A stretch of 64,000 nucleotides of DNA from Phyllostachys edulis (GCA_036346405.1 CM070563.1:26721600-26785599), one strand, 5' to 3'. Positions 33,070 to 45,749 are shown, counted from the stretch's first letter. The notes: generated from the letters alone by a model not told the origin. Made by a program: numbers and translations.

Positions 33070-36000
33070 TACATTAATTTACACACATGTACCATTATGT
33101 TCAATCTATCTCAATCAAGTTCAATCTGCTACATCGTGGAAACTCCCATTTGGATTTATGACCGTCTGCTCAGAATGACGCAAGGTGTGATCGAATTTTT
33201 ATGAGCTCGCTCTGCTCCAACGCAGCTTCAGGCGATGTTCGCAACTCCGTCGATATGAAGGTTAAATTCGGGCTTATATAAATTGGTAAGTATATATGAA
33301 ATAATTGTTGAAAGATTGACAAACCCGAGGATCATTGGTGATCGCGAACCGATGAGTACTTGCATGTTGTGGCAAACATAGTATCCACAGACGCTATGCC
33401 CGACTACCGCCGGTGGCACCGCAAAAATAGAATTGGTTAGTTCGAGAGGCATTGCTACTAAGTGTTATATAGGATTAATGTGTACTAGCTAGCAAGCATC
33501 GGGAATTTTGATCATGTGCCGTTCTTCCCTTGATATTCCATCCTCTAGCATGTAACACGTCGAACACCCCACGTGACTCCATGAAGTTAGCCTTAGCCAT
33601 TGCAAAGGAAGGAAAGACTACAATAGAGTTTCTATGGAGGAAATGTGTTTACCTGATGATTAAACTCCGGATAGTGGTGAAGTTGTGAGTGGCCCTCTCA
33701 GAGGAAATCTAGGTATATTACGATTTCGCTTTGGTATAATTACAATTAGAATCCAATGGAACCTACAGAGGTATGTCAAGATGGTCATTAAACCTAAGTT
33801 CGTGTTGCTTATAAAGTACAAATCAACAAGTATAGCCAGAGTGCAACACTACTTACTTCGGTTGTAGAGCAAAAGTATGAATTCCTTGTTGCGTGAGCCA
33901 TGAAAAAAATCTATAACGTAATTCTCGATTTAATGTTGCATTCGCCGTGATGCTTTGCTCGGAGACAACGTGTGGGTCGAGGAAACCTACCGGTGATTTC
34001 CTTCTTTCGCTTCACGATCATGTATCTATTATACAAAAGCTAGGAGTTATATATAACATTTATCGATATTACACTAACATTGACCGTGATTGTACACACT
34101 TACAAATGTCCAAAGATCGTATGATTGAGACGCCGAGCTCGCCGAGGTTGAAGAGACATAACAAGTCGTCGAAGGTCACCGTGAAGACAGCGCCTTGATA
34201 CACGTGGTTAAAATGATGCTCCTTGAACTTGACGGTGACACCCGAGCATCGTTGATCAACCGCTTGTTGGATCGTTCCATGTACCATGCATGCAATTCCA
34301 TGCAATCCAAATCCTAGGGTAGGGTCGTCTAACTTCTTGAGCAACGGCTCGCTGGCTTGTATTTCCGCCAACGGCAAGAAGGGATATTAGGAGAGGACTC
34401 GATCGCCTTCGATTTGCCCTTGCCCTTGCTGCCTCGCTTGTATAGGTCGACTTCACAAGAGTCGATCGAGCATGAGGTGTAGATGCATGTGATCTGGCGG
34501 GCCCTTGCCATGTCAAGGCAGTAGTAGCCGGTGCGCCAGTCCCGTGGACTTGATGTTTGTGCAGACATTCCGTGAAGTTGACACCGAGCGGTAGCTCCAG
34601 CAGATGTCCTCCTTGGGCCATCGGATGAATGTTCCAACGGCTTGCCCTAGAGTCATGACCTCATCGCTTTGGGGAATTTTCAATGACGGCCTCAAATTGG
34701 CACAAACACCGCCCACATTCACTTTTGCGAAACCCGTGCTAGATTTGCACCATGCACCAAAGCTCCGACACGGATGGATACACCGCCCCAAGCAAAGATC
34801 TAGGGCAACAGAGACATATCTCACTTGAGCTTGCACTTCAGAGCCACCCACGCATATAACGATACAAAATTAGCTACTCCAACAGCCTATCAATGGATTG
34901 AGCATTCCAGAGATAATAATTATTACCGGATGTCATCGACGGAAAATCTGTCATCACCTATTGTGGTAGGGTTAGGGTTGGACGCGCAGACTACTCGGAT
35001 GTTTGGGGGGGCAAGCGGTATAGTAGGGTAGGAGCTTCCAACCGACTTGGCATTTGCAATCCCTTAATCCTTTCCTCAAAGGTCTCTATCTCGCTTTTGC
35101 TCGAACGCATACTAATCCTTTCCTCAAAGGATTGATTGAATTTTTCAATGAGCTCATCTCGAGGGATGCACGAAGATCCTCTCGTAGCTTTGCATCGTGC
35201 TCGCTTTGGCTCTCTTCCTACTCCGATGACGATCCGAGTCCGCTTGGAACCATTGTTCCCATGTAACAAAAACACCGGCGCCTCTCGCGTAATCCGGATG
35301 CTCATTGCTTCCTAGGGCCGAGAGAGTATATCTTCTCCCTATCCGCCCGAATGAGCCTTGGGAAGATTGTGCACTCAACGTTATTTGCAATATAGCCCGA
35401 CATGTCATTTCACTTCCTATGAAGTTATGGAGTAATTACAAACTAGGTAGTTCGATATCTTACCAGCGTTGGGACACTTCTGGTCTTCGGGTTTGGAAAG
35501 TACACTTCAGAGGCCAAATACATAACCTCGCAAATAACCACTTTGTCGGCGCAAGACATTAGTGATCTCGAAATAGCAGGAGAGATTCAAACCGCTTTTC
35601 GCTGTCCTGATCCCTCCATATCGGGCTTTACCCACATACCCAGCGGTGCCGAGTCCGTGGGGTGCTTGTTTTTGCTTGAGGGCCGTAGCGCCAGACTTTC
35701 ACTCTTAAATTCATCTGTCGCCTTCTTCGCCACAAACTCGCCCAGACTCTTCCAACAATAGATACTTGTGGAAGGGCGGCAGATCCTTCTCCACGTAGTT
35801 CTTGACAAGCGTGTCTTGAAGTTCTTCCACGCTTTGCACGCCAGAAGTAACGCTGTGTCATCGCGACGGAGTCCAGAGTTCTTCCGGATCTCGAACGATG
35901 CGAGAATTTCCGCCAAAGATGTTAGTTTTCGATGGTCCGCACCACCTTCCACGAATCATAGGTGATCTTGACCCGTTCCGTGCAACTATTCCGACCATTC

Positions 36001-36720
36001 TCCGGAATGCGGACGCTGCTTTCGGCGAGGATTGATAGGGGTCCTGCATCGATCGACTCCGTGATGGTAAATCGCCCGTGGGCCTTTTCGATATTCCTCT
36101 TCTACCGCGGTTGGATATTGTTCCAGAGGATGGTGCATCATCGGACACATGATGCGGCGATGACTCGTAATGAGCGGAACACATCTTCACAAGAAATAGA
36201 ATTATCATTGCAATGTATTCCAAAGAGCGAGATCAAAACAAATACCATATGAATAACTCGACTAGAACAAATACAAATTCCTAAAACATGTACAATTATC
36301 ATGAAGGACCATGACAGATTATTGATAGAAATAGTTAGGGAAAGGGCGTGGGAGTCGATCGGTAACTTCGGCATTGGTTACATTTAAGGCCGACGAGATG
36401 GACGAGCAGGAGCAAGACGAGCAAGAGGGCAAGCGGCGTCGAAGGGAGGCGCGGCGGCTCTGGGGGGGGGAGGAGGCGGCGGGCTCTGGGCAGGAGGCGC
36501 GGTGGGCTCGGGGAGGCGCGCGGGTCAGAGGAGGAGGCTCAGCGGGGTTCTGGGGGAGGCGCGCGGGCTGGAGGAGGAGGCGGCGTCGACGGATCGGGAG
36601 GAGTAGCGCCGGCTCGAGGAGGCGGCGCCGAGGACGGTGGCGACAGGCTCGGGGAGGAGGAGCGAGAGGAGTTGAGAAACTTAATCGCTTGAGAGTGGCG
36701 GGCGGCAAACCCTAGCTAGA
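33070..36720 (-). pseudogene. CACTA2 En/Spm-type accessory transposase
   Basis: Read from 36720 down: a GC-rich exon (about 36670-36440); then 35952-35587, a Transposase_24-like block (ACKAWKNFKTRLS, EFVAKKATDEFKSESLALR, KNKHPTDSAPLGMWVKPD); then 35408-35154 (TLSAQSSQGSFG, HRSRKRAKAS); then 34851-34513 (QSDEVMTLGQAVGTFIRWP); then 34377-34069 (HHFNHVYQGAVFTVTFDDLLCLFNLGELGVSIIRS). The order and blocks match CACTA1, and this copy keeps the part CACTA1 has lost. Frameshifts within conserved blocks show it is inactive as read. The likely role is binding the subterminal repeats and assisting TNP2. Confidence 0.75.
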
Positions 36721-36734
36721 GTCCGAATGTAAAT

Positions 36735-37085
36735 AGGGATGGATATCACAGACGGTTCTAAATTAGAACCGCTCAGGATATTATTATCATCGCTGCGGTT
36801 CTAACTTAGAACCGCTCGTGATATAGTGATGTATCACGCACGGTTTTAATAAACAACCGCTCGTGATATATGATGAATCATGACGGTTTTAATAAACAAC
36901 CGCCTGTGATATGATATCATGCGGTTCTAACTTAGAACCGCTCGTGATATATGATGTATCACGACGGTGTTAATAAACAACCGCTCGTGATATATATGTA
37001 GCATGACGGTTTTGATAAACAACCGCTCTGTGATATACATGTGAGACGGCCTCGTAGTTCAAACCGCTCGTGATATTATTTTGTA
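36735..37085. promoter_or_regulatory. internal cluster of subterminal-type repeats in CACTA2
   Basis: About ten alternating ACGGTTTTAATAAACAACCG / AACCGCTCGTGATAT units lie between the accessory gene's GC-rich first exon and the TNP2 3' end. Position and content match CACTA1 9985-10260, so the cluster predates the split of the two copies. Confidence 0.7.
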
Positions 37086-37329
37086 TTGGTTAATATCTAG
37101 ATCGATCTGCTTATTGGCTAGCCTCAGAAATGCTAGCCATGCCCTCTCAAACAAGCGTAAAAGACAACAAGTACATGTATATACATCCAATTCACATTCA
37201 TTTGAGAAACAATCACATCCATTTCACAAGACAAATCAATTAATGAACTCAAATGAACTAAAATTAACCATTCATCGTAATGTATATACATATACACACA
37301 TTGTTCAATTAATCTTTAAAAATTAGCCC

Positions 37330-40300
37330 TTCATGATGATCGACGCAGATGTAGCTAGTTTCGCCATGTTCTTCTTCCTCGACCCTTATGCCGCTTTCGA
37401 AAGGAGGCAACTCGTCAAATTGATTGTATTCTTCCTCGCCCACTACATTCTCAACTCCGACAATCCTCCTTTTTCCATGAAGAACTACGTGGCGCTTCTT
37501 ATTTGCCGGTCGGTAACATAGAAGACTTGAACAACTTGGTTAGCCAAGACGTAATGGTTCGCCTTTGTATCCGACACGCTCGAGGTCCACGGTAGTGACG
37601 CCGCACTTGTCGACCTTCACCTATGGGAGATGGACCCAACGGCACCGAAATAGGGGATCTTGAAAAGCACGAGTCGAGCTCCCATATCTCCTCTATTTGC
37701 CCATAGTAGGAGCTCCTCACCCATCGGCATGAATGCATCTATGCGACACCGCTGCTCGTTAGTGCTTTTATATCCCGAGCTCACAGATAGAATGTGTACC
37801 CATTTATGTCGATCCTCGCCATGTTACAAGCAGAATGTTGGCCCTTTTGCCAACCATGTCAAGATATCACTTGACGAGCTCCTAGCAAGTCGCTCCTTCA
37901 ACCATTGGTTGAACCGCTCATTGTGTTGTCTCGTGATCCAAACATCCGCCGCAGCGGATTCGCTGTCAAGCACGCCCTTGGCCGGTCGATATCGGGACAC
38001 TTCACCATGTGTTGCAAGACCGTGAAATGGGCTTGAGCATACGATCCATATTTGGAGTGATTGCTTTCTTCCGATGGTCCCGATACCCTCGAGCCTCCCT
38101 CATGGTGAGATCGAGGCACACCCATCGGCTCGACCGAGCCATGTAATCGAGGCGTAACTCAATGACCTCTTCGGTTGCATAACCTTCGACGATCTTGCCC
38201 TCGCCGAGATCGATTCCGTACATATGACTTGAGAATTCCCATGAACCTCTCGAACGGGTACATGCTACGAGGAACACGGCCCGCACATCTTTATCTCCTC
38301 ACAATATGAACAATGAGATGGACCATGATATTGAAAAACGACGGAGGGAAATACATCTCAAGATCACATAGTGTCGCCACCACCTCGCCCCGCAGAGCAT
38401 CTAGTCCTTCGAGATCGATGACCTTCTCGAGCAATTGTGTTAAAAAATAACTGACCTCATGATTGTCTCTGACCTTGATCGGCAAAATACTTCTAATTGC
38501 AACAGGAGCATTTGTGTCATCAACACATGACAATCATGAGACTTCATGCCAATTAAGTTCAAATCTTTTATCGAAACATGTTTCTTCATGTTGGCGAGTA
38601 ACCGGACGGAACTTTCACGCCATGCAAGCACCGCAGCTCGGTTCTCTCGCCTTGGACAGAGTGTAACAAGCGGGGAAGGTACGCTCGTCCTTTATCGGTC
38701 CTTGTTGGTGCTAACTCAGTCCGATGTCCATATCAACCAAGTCAAGCCGCATGCGCTGACACCATCCTTTGTTTTGTCACGTAATGTTCAAGAAGAGACC
38801 AATCAAGTCATCACATACATTTTTCTCTACATGCATGACGCCGATGCAAAGGGCGAACTTCTAGGTGCTCCCAATAAGGTAAGTCCCAAAATATTGATCT
38901 CTTCTTCCACATGTTCTTCTTACTTGTCCTCGATTTACATCCCTTTCCAAGCACAACATCTAAATCCTTAACCATATCATAGACCTCTTTTCCGCTTAAA
39001 TGCCTTGGAGCCGAACTGTCCTCCTTCTCTCCGTCAATTGTTTCTTCATCTGCGGTATGGGTGAGCCCTCCAAGGAACCTACGATGACGATGTACACGGT
39101 TTTATGCGAGTGATTCACCACACACTCTCGGTATCATCTAAGCAAATGAGTACAAGCTTTGGCCCTTTTGTACTCTAGCCCGACAGATTAGCAAGGGTAG
39201 GATAATCATTTATGGTGCGTAACAACAAGGAACGTAAATTGAAGTTCTCTCGCTTGTACGCATCCCATAATTGCATGCCCCTTCAATCCACAAGATTTTT
39301 AGATCTTCCATCAATGGTGCTAGGTACACATCAATATCATTCTCGTGTTGCTTCGCCCTTGGATAAGTATCGACAACAAAATATACTTCCGCTTTATACA
39401 CAACCAAGGAGGAAGGTTGTAGATACAGAGCGCCACGGCCAAGTGCTATGTCGGCCGCTCATGTTACCGAAAGGATTCATTCCATCAGACTCAATCCAAA
39501 CCTTATATTCCTCGGTTCCGCACCGAAGTCTGCAAACCTCCTATCGATGTTTCTCCACTGGGCGGAATCAGCAGGGTGTCTTAACTTTCCGTCATTCTTA
39601 CGCTCCTTTGAGTGCCAATACAGCAGTTTTGCATTCTTTGGGTTCGCAAAAAACCGCTTCAAACGGGGAATTACAGGAAGATACCACGCCACCTTAGCAG
39701 GAGGTCCTTTCTTCACCTCGATTCCTCGTCGTCATCTAATTGTTTACGCTTGTCTCGGGATGCGTTGCACACGGACATACATGCATGTTTGTATACTGTT
39801 ACGGTAGAGGATACAATCGTTCGGACATGCATGTATTCTTTCTACTTCCATTCCCAATGGACAAAGAACCTTTTGGCTTTGTAGGTGGTTTTGGGCAACT
39901 CATTTCTTCGAAGCATGTCCGCTAAGAGACCTAATACTCGTGAAACTCTTGTCGACCAACCGCTGCTTGCCTTCAATTTCAGCAGCTTTAAGCACGGATG
40001 ACAACCTTGTGTATTCCGACTTGCAGCCGGGAACAAAGGATTCTCCGAGTCCTCCATCACGCCCGAATTGAACATACTCCCTCTCATCACAGCTTCCTTC
40101 GCATCGCGAAGCATCTCGATCTAGATTGTCATCGCAAATTTATCCGAATCGGAACCACAATCGACATCATTCGGCAGATATCGTTGACTTCTTGTATAAT
40201 ATGCATATCATTGACTTCAGATAATATGCTCTTCACCGTGATCGTCCAACATGTATAACCCTTTTGAAACCCCTTCAATCAAGTGTGCTTCGATCTGCGC

Positions 40301-40470
40301 TCGGTTGTTAAACATCTTCGATTCTCGCAAATCAATGCATGGACAAGACATATATTCCGCCCTTATTCAACATATCTTCCTCGGCGGCTCTTGTAAAAGC
40401 AGACACGCCATTAATGTACTCTTCACTCACACGGTTCTCAAGTACATCCAACTTCGGTCCATCACACGGT
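37330..40470 (-). pseudogene. TNP2: CACTA2 TNP2 transposase
   Basis: Uninterrupted by large insertions but full of small indels. From 40470 down: the transposase-associated N-terminus (near 40460-40340); the 40114-39842 block (LLADMLRRNELPKTTYKAK); 39716-39477 (KKGPPAKVAWYLPVIPRLKR); the Transposase_21 core at 39407-39210 (ENDIDVYLAPLMEDLKILW); the distal core 39060-38640; DUF4218 at 38533-38291 (ILPIKVRDNHEVS, LCDLEMYFPPSFFNIMVHL); and DUF4216 near 37660-37450. It confirms that the two halves of CACTA1 TNP2 belong together and fixes the copia insertion point. It would catalyse cut-and-paste transposition if intact. Confidence 0.85.
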
Positions 40471-41139
40471 TCGTATTGAAAACCCCGAAAATAAATAAAA
40501 GGGTGATGACTTTCAAAGCGTATTTTTCGAGGCTTAATTACAATTTTTTATTTTAACATTTTTCGGATTTTATTAACTTACATGTGGGCCCTACTTGTCG
40601 CTGACTCATTTTTATTTCATGATTTTATTTATAAAATCTATGGCGGTCCCACATGTCATAGACTCGTTAGTTTATTAACTAAATGATTAAAAATAGTAGG
40701 ATTAATTTGAAGCTCAAACCGGGCTTAGGGTGACATCGCATTGCTATATAGTCGTGGGTCTCGGCCCTAAGGTCTCGCCGAGGCAAACCGACGGTGATGT
40801 CCCACATGGAGGCGCTCGAACTAGCGATTTGGCGTAAACGTCAAACTACTCAAATTAAAGGATGCTTATGCTTCAAAGATCTCACCCGATCACGAGGAAG
40901 GTGTCAATGAAAGTCGGGAAGGTCCAAGGCGCTGGCTGGTCGCCGATCGGTGAACAGAGGCGACGGCGGCAAGCTCCTCGGCGACAATATACAAACTGAA
41001 ATGGACCAGCGGCCAATGAGGTGAGGCGATGTACTCAAACCGCACGAACGGCGATGGACCTATCGTAGCGCCAGAGATATGGAGATCAAGAAGACTATAT
41101 CTGCTTTTGGCCGGGAGGCGGAGTTATATATATACGCTC

Positions 41140-41453
41140 TCGTGATGAGTTAATTATCACGGACGGTTTTAACAAAACCCGCCTCGTGATATTGGGCAAT
41201 ATCACGACGGTTCATGTTTGGAACCGCTGCGTGATATTGGGTAATATCACGACGGTTCATGTTTGGAACCGTTTATGAAGTATCACAGACGGTTCCAAAC
41301 ATGAACCGCTCGTGATATGACATCTTCACGTATGGTTTTAGCGCGGAGAATAACACGACGTGGGTAACAAAACCGCTCGAGATTGTGTTTATCTGACGGT
41401 TTTGATGAACCGTCTATGATCAGGCGTCCAGTATTAGCATTTCTGTAGTAGTC
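41140..41453. repeat. right subterminal repeats and terminus of CACTA2
   Basis: Alternating ACGGTT and AACCGCTCGTGATAT-type sites run from 41155 to about 41420, then the terminus GCATTTCTGTAGTAGTC. The last base should be G for a perfect CACTA end. Confidence 0.82.
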
Positions 41454-41456
41454 TCC

Positions 41457-41841
41457 TAAGTTTCTGATTAAAAGAGCATCACATACATTCGGTAGTAGCA
41501 TATTCTTATTATAAATAGAATGCACTCCTAGAAACGAAGTTACCTTATAGTTTAATTGACATACACGAGCTCTTGTGATTGGATCTTGCAAGTGCATAGG
41601 TTCAGCGCTATTGTGAGGAGTGTTGGTTGTATGCATAGAAGTGATGTCCTTATCATCCTTCCCTTCTTGCATTTGAGTCGTCCTCGACTCAAGCTCATCT
41701 TTTTCCCCTAAATATGGCTTCAAATTTGCAATGTTAAAAGTGGGACTAACCCTAAACACTACAGGCAGATCAAGCTTATATGCATTATCATTAATCTTAG
41801 CTAACACCTTGAATGGACCATTAGCTCTAGGCATCAAGTTA
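41457..41841 (-). pseudogene. gypsy A: integrase C-terminal end of pol
   Basis: The minus-strand frame from 41837 encodes MPRANGPFKVLAKINDNAYK and VSPTFNIANLKPYLGEKDE, followed by the DPITRARVCQLNYKV tail. This is the C-terminal integrase extension typical of grass Ty3-gypsy elements. The frame is interrupted at 41841 by CACTA3, just before MPRA, and at 41456 by CACTA2. Only about 385 bp of gypsy A pol survive between the two. Upstream pol is expected beyond the right edge of CACTA3. Orientation and order agree with the minus-strand LTR at 31782-32465. Confidence 0.82.
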
Positions 41842-41859
41842 CACTACACCATGGCATAG

Positions 41860-42230
41860 TATCAAACTGTCAGAGAAAACTACTTTGCAAAGAAAATTAT
41901 CTGCTAGGAATATGTTTCCCCAGCACATATTACCTACCTAGTAAAGTGCTACTGAGAAAAACATTCCCCGGCGGATATGTGGATTCATGGCAGTTAAGTG
42001 CCCTAGATAGGTTGGTTTTCCCCAGCAGTTATAGTTTCCCCGACAGTTAGTTGTTTCCCGATAGTTAGATGTATTGCTGGCAGTTAACCTGCCCTTGATT
42101 GTCTGTTTACCCTAGCAGTTAAGTGCCCTAGATAAGTTGGTTTTTCTTGGCAGTTAGATGTATTGTCGGTAGTTAACTTGCCCTCGATTGTCTGTTTTCC
42201 CCGACAATTAAGTGCCCTAGATTTGGCACC
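41860..42230. repeat. subterminal repeats of CACTA3
   Basis: Repeats of GGCAGTTA(A/G), GTGCCCTAGATAGGTTGGTTTT and TTTCCCCGACAGTTA occur in one orientation, roughly every 30-50 bp. They differ from the alternating inverted sites of CACTA1/2. Confidence 0.65.
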
Positions 42231-44337
42231 TAGGAATATATATGTAAAATACAAATAAAATTTAATTATGCTGCCAGGAATAGTGAATTTAATATTTTCC
42301 CAATAGTTTGTACCATTCAACCAGAATTTAGAAAATATAAAATTTTCTCAATCGTACCACTTATAAAATGTCATATCAACAATCAAATGCAGCTGCAACA
42401 CATATGAAATTCAGATGATGCAAAATACATAAACCTAAAATATGAAATTTCTGATAAGCACAACAGTACATGTGCAGTACACCATACACATGGCATGTAC
42501 TAGTCTACCCTTGGCATGTACAAAACATCTACGCAAAAGAAGTTGACAATGAAGATATCCACATAATGAAATCATCATGCTATCACCATTTGCAAAATAA
42601 GGACGACCACTCCATCAGCAAACAATAACTTCAACAGCCCTTATATTTTGTACCTGAAAATAAATTCGAGAAGTCAATAACCACAAACCATATATAAGGC
42701 CAAACATGATATGAGCGTCAAATAGTTGTAGATGACTATTTGCTCCTAAAAAATTCCAATTTGCTCCTATCCTTGTCAATGACTGAAACAAAGATCAACT
42801 TCTACACACTCAAAAAGGATCATAGAACTAGGAGACATGGATAGCTTAAAAAGTATATATGATCAACCTTCTCAGACAAGTCACACTACTCATTTATGTT
42901 GTTTATCCAAGATTTGATATAACTGTAAGCTAAATTGTGTGTATAATCCAATGCTAAGATGTGATAATGCAGTGAAGTTCTATTGGAGACATATATGAGT
43001 TTGACAAAGAATTGAAGCCATCATGGAAAAAGCATATATATGGAGTGAAGAAATAGCAGAAAATGTCTCATTATGCTCATCTGTTGGGTGTGCTTTACAT
43101 GGTCTGTCAGGATCTAACTCAGTGTCACTTTTCCTGATAACCAAGGTATGTAAGAATTTATTATATCATAAATGATTTACTGGATGCAAGCTAATACAAC
43201 AGCCTTATATATCACAAGTTCCCATCTGCATATTATCTACTTACAAATGTAAACACTCTAAGCCATGTTGACTCTATAATATGAGAACAACACTACATGT
43301 TCTGATAGTTATGAAGCTGATGAAGGTACTTATAAAAGAAAAGAACCTACATATGCTTAGGTGGATATCTATAGCAAGATAGTCAAAATATGGTGTCAAC
43401 CATAACAGTATGGCTAGTATCATCCATTAGATAGTTCAAGATAAATTGATGACTTAAGCTTCATCTACTAACTATAGATAAGTTAAGAAGAATAAAATAA
43501 TAAGAAAAGTTTGATGCCAACTGAAGTAAGAATATGTCATGGCTAGGACCTCTATTTTCATTAAAAGAAGAATATTTTTCTTGGTTCATTTGTTAAAGGT
43601 ATTTATAGATTAGCAAGATGGACTTTTAGTGGAGCGCTACTTGCATAGAAGGAAGTGGAAGTGGGATAAACATAGAGCTCATAAGAGTCAAAGACTTAGT
43701 TCAATTACAGAAGTTCAACAGGATGAATCTAATGATGCAACTTCAATGTTTTTTACGATAACCACAAGAAAAGTATTCGAGTATCAGTTTCCACAATATA
43801 CAGGTATAAACTACTACTTTTGAGATCTTGATTTATTTGCACCCGAGGTCAATCAGCTTAAAACAATCTAATAAAGATGAGTTTGCAGAAATTTTTCATA
43901 GAAAAATCATTTATGTCAATTTGTGCTTTCCAGTGGAAAGATGGAAATAAACCAAAATTATGAAGATGCTAGTCTAACACAAAAGTACTTCAATTAAAGT
44001 GAAATCTGCAACAAAAGATCTTCCATCTAAACCATACGATACACTCTGATCCTGATTTGATGGTGTAAACTCTTGTTTTGTCAACAAAAAACATTGGTCT
44101 TAGTCTAGAAACATAAAAATAATCAAGTTCAATGAAGATGGATGTGTCACAGTACATGCTAGATTCAGCTTGAAACATTAGAATCTTGTGTTAGATGATA
44201 GATCCAAGCAAGTCAAACCAGATTTAACATTCTCTCCTAGGACCATATCATTCTCGTGTGAACTTTTTCTTTTAACAAAATGGCACATTCAATCGTTTAA
44301 TTGTTTTATCAAAGCAATAGCTATTACTAAAGTTAAT
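42231..44337. other. AT-rich interior of CACTA3, no gene recognised
   Basis: About 2.1 kb of AT-rich sequence with only short frames. The 64-codon frame at 43629-43823 (contains RRKWKWDKHRAHKSQR) matches nothing I recognise. It could be intron sequence or a non-autonomous filler. Confidence 0.45.
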
Positions 44338-45198
44338 TCTCTCAAGAAAGCCTGCATTCCCGCGCTGGCCACGTCGCCTCGATTAGTGCGAGCCGTCGGA
44401 TGTCCGCGCGACGGCCAGGATCAGCGCCTGCGCTTGCACCGCGCGCGTCGCCTTGTGTCATGCGATTCCACTGAAGAAACGGCTCGTGCGCTGGCCTCGA
44501 GGTTTTGCCGCGGAGAACGAGTCGTCGCCGTTTAATGCACCTGCTGCGCGTCCCGTCCAGCTTTAGCGTGTACACAGAGCTTGCGCGGTGCTGCTCAGCT
44601 CTACCGTTGCTTCTCGCTCGCCCCACGTAGCGCGTGTTTAATGCAGTTCCTGTTGCCGTCGTTTCGCTCTATTTTTTCCTTTTGTTCCGTGCACTCGGTT
44701 CATCAGCCGAGAAAGGTCACGCCGATACACTCGGCTGCACAATCCAACCAGCATTCCTATCTTGCGCTTATTTTTTCCTTTTGTTCCGTGCACTCGGTTC
44801 ATCAGCCCAGAAAGGTTACGGCAGTACACTCGGCTGCACAATCCATACTAGCGTTCCTATCTTGCGCTGCTTATCTCTCAGTTCTTAGCTTTCAGTTCTT
44901 ACCTCTCGAACTCTCTTCACCTTTTGCAGTTTCATCGTCGTTGTGCCGTTTTAGAATCGTCGTTTTGTGTATCTATTCTGACCTCTCCGCCTAAATCTCT
45001 TCCGATCTCTTCATCTCCCGTTGGTTTTTCCCGATCATTATTCACATGTTAGGTTTTTTTTCGTCTATACTTTAGTAGCTTACTAATTTTTCTTTGTTCT
45101 TGCGTCTTGCAGATTCGCGTCGCCTCATTTCGAAGATCTGTAGTCTCCTCTCGAAGATCTATAGTCTCATTAAAGTAGCTCAACCCGTGCAGCCAACA

Positions 45199-45495
45199 GG
45201 TACGTTACTACCGTATGTTCGCATTTTTTTTACCTTACTCTCAGTTAAATCTCTTCCGATCTCTTCGTCTCCCGTTGGTTTTCCCGTGCAGCCATCAGGT
45301 ACGTTACTACCGTATGTTCCCTTTTTTTTTACCTTACTCTCAGCTCAGTTCTATATTTTTTTCCTATTTTTCATTGCGATTCGGTTTCAGGTTACTTTTA
45401 CTACCGTATGTGCCCCTTTTTTTTTACCTTACTCTCTGCTCAGTTCTATATTTTTTCCTATTTTTCATTGCAGTTCAGTTTCAGGTTGCTTCACG
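45199..45495 (+). repeat. leader repeats, about 95-bp units, three copies
   Basis: CAGGTACGTTACTACCGTATGT, or a close variant, followed by a T-run and ACCTTACTCTC occurs at about 45199, 45296 and 45389. The second and third copies also share the CTATATTTTTTCC-to-TTTCAGGTT tail. Each ends near CAG|GT-like junctions, so they resemble amplified short exon-intron units of a 5' leader. Confidence 0.65.
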
Positions 45496-45748
45496 TTATC
45501 AATTAACTCGCTATTCATTTATTACCTATATACCTTGAGTATTTAAAGCTATTTATTGTTTTCGTTCAGGCAGCCAGTCTCCTACGTTCGTAGTGATTCC
45601 ATCACTCTCTGCTTCCCAACTAATATCTTCAGCTTTTCTCTTCTGGTACGTCTTATTCTCACCTTTTAATGTACGTTTTCATATCTATTCATATCTATTC
45701 GTCTCTTGTGTGTTGTTACTGAGGTTTTCTTTACAGCCCTTATACATC

Positions 45749-45749
<1 letters not shown>

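Larger units (their letters stand above)
32469..41453 (-). mobile_element. CACTA2: autonomous-type CACTA transposon, same family as CACTA1
   Basis: The left end is CACTACAGAAAAGGCC at 32469. The right end is CTGTAGTAGT followed by C at 41453, the last base changed from G. A perfect 3-bp duplication TCC flanks it (32466-32468 and 41454-41456). The 8985-bp element has the same order as CACTA1: left repeats, minus-strand accessory gene, GC-rich exon, internal repeat cluster, minus-strand TNP2, right repeats. It lacks the nested copia and the 4-kb foreign block, so it shows the ancestral layout. Both genes are disrupted by many small indels. Confidence 0.92.

Noticed and set aside
44188..44626. 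Frames in the GC-rich Helitron 5' segment
   Set aside because: Short, Arg/Ala-rich, antiparallel and without domain; not enough to claim a captured gene.
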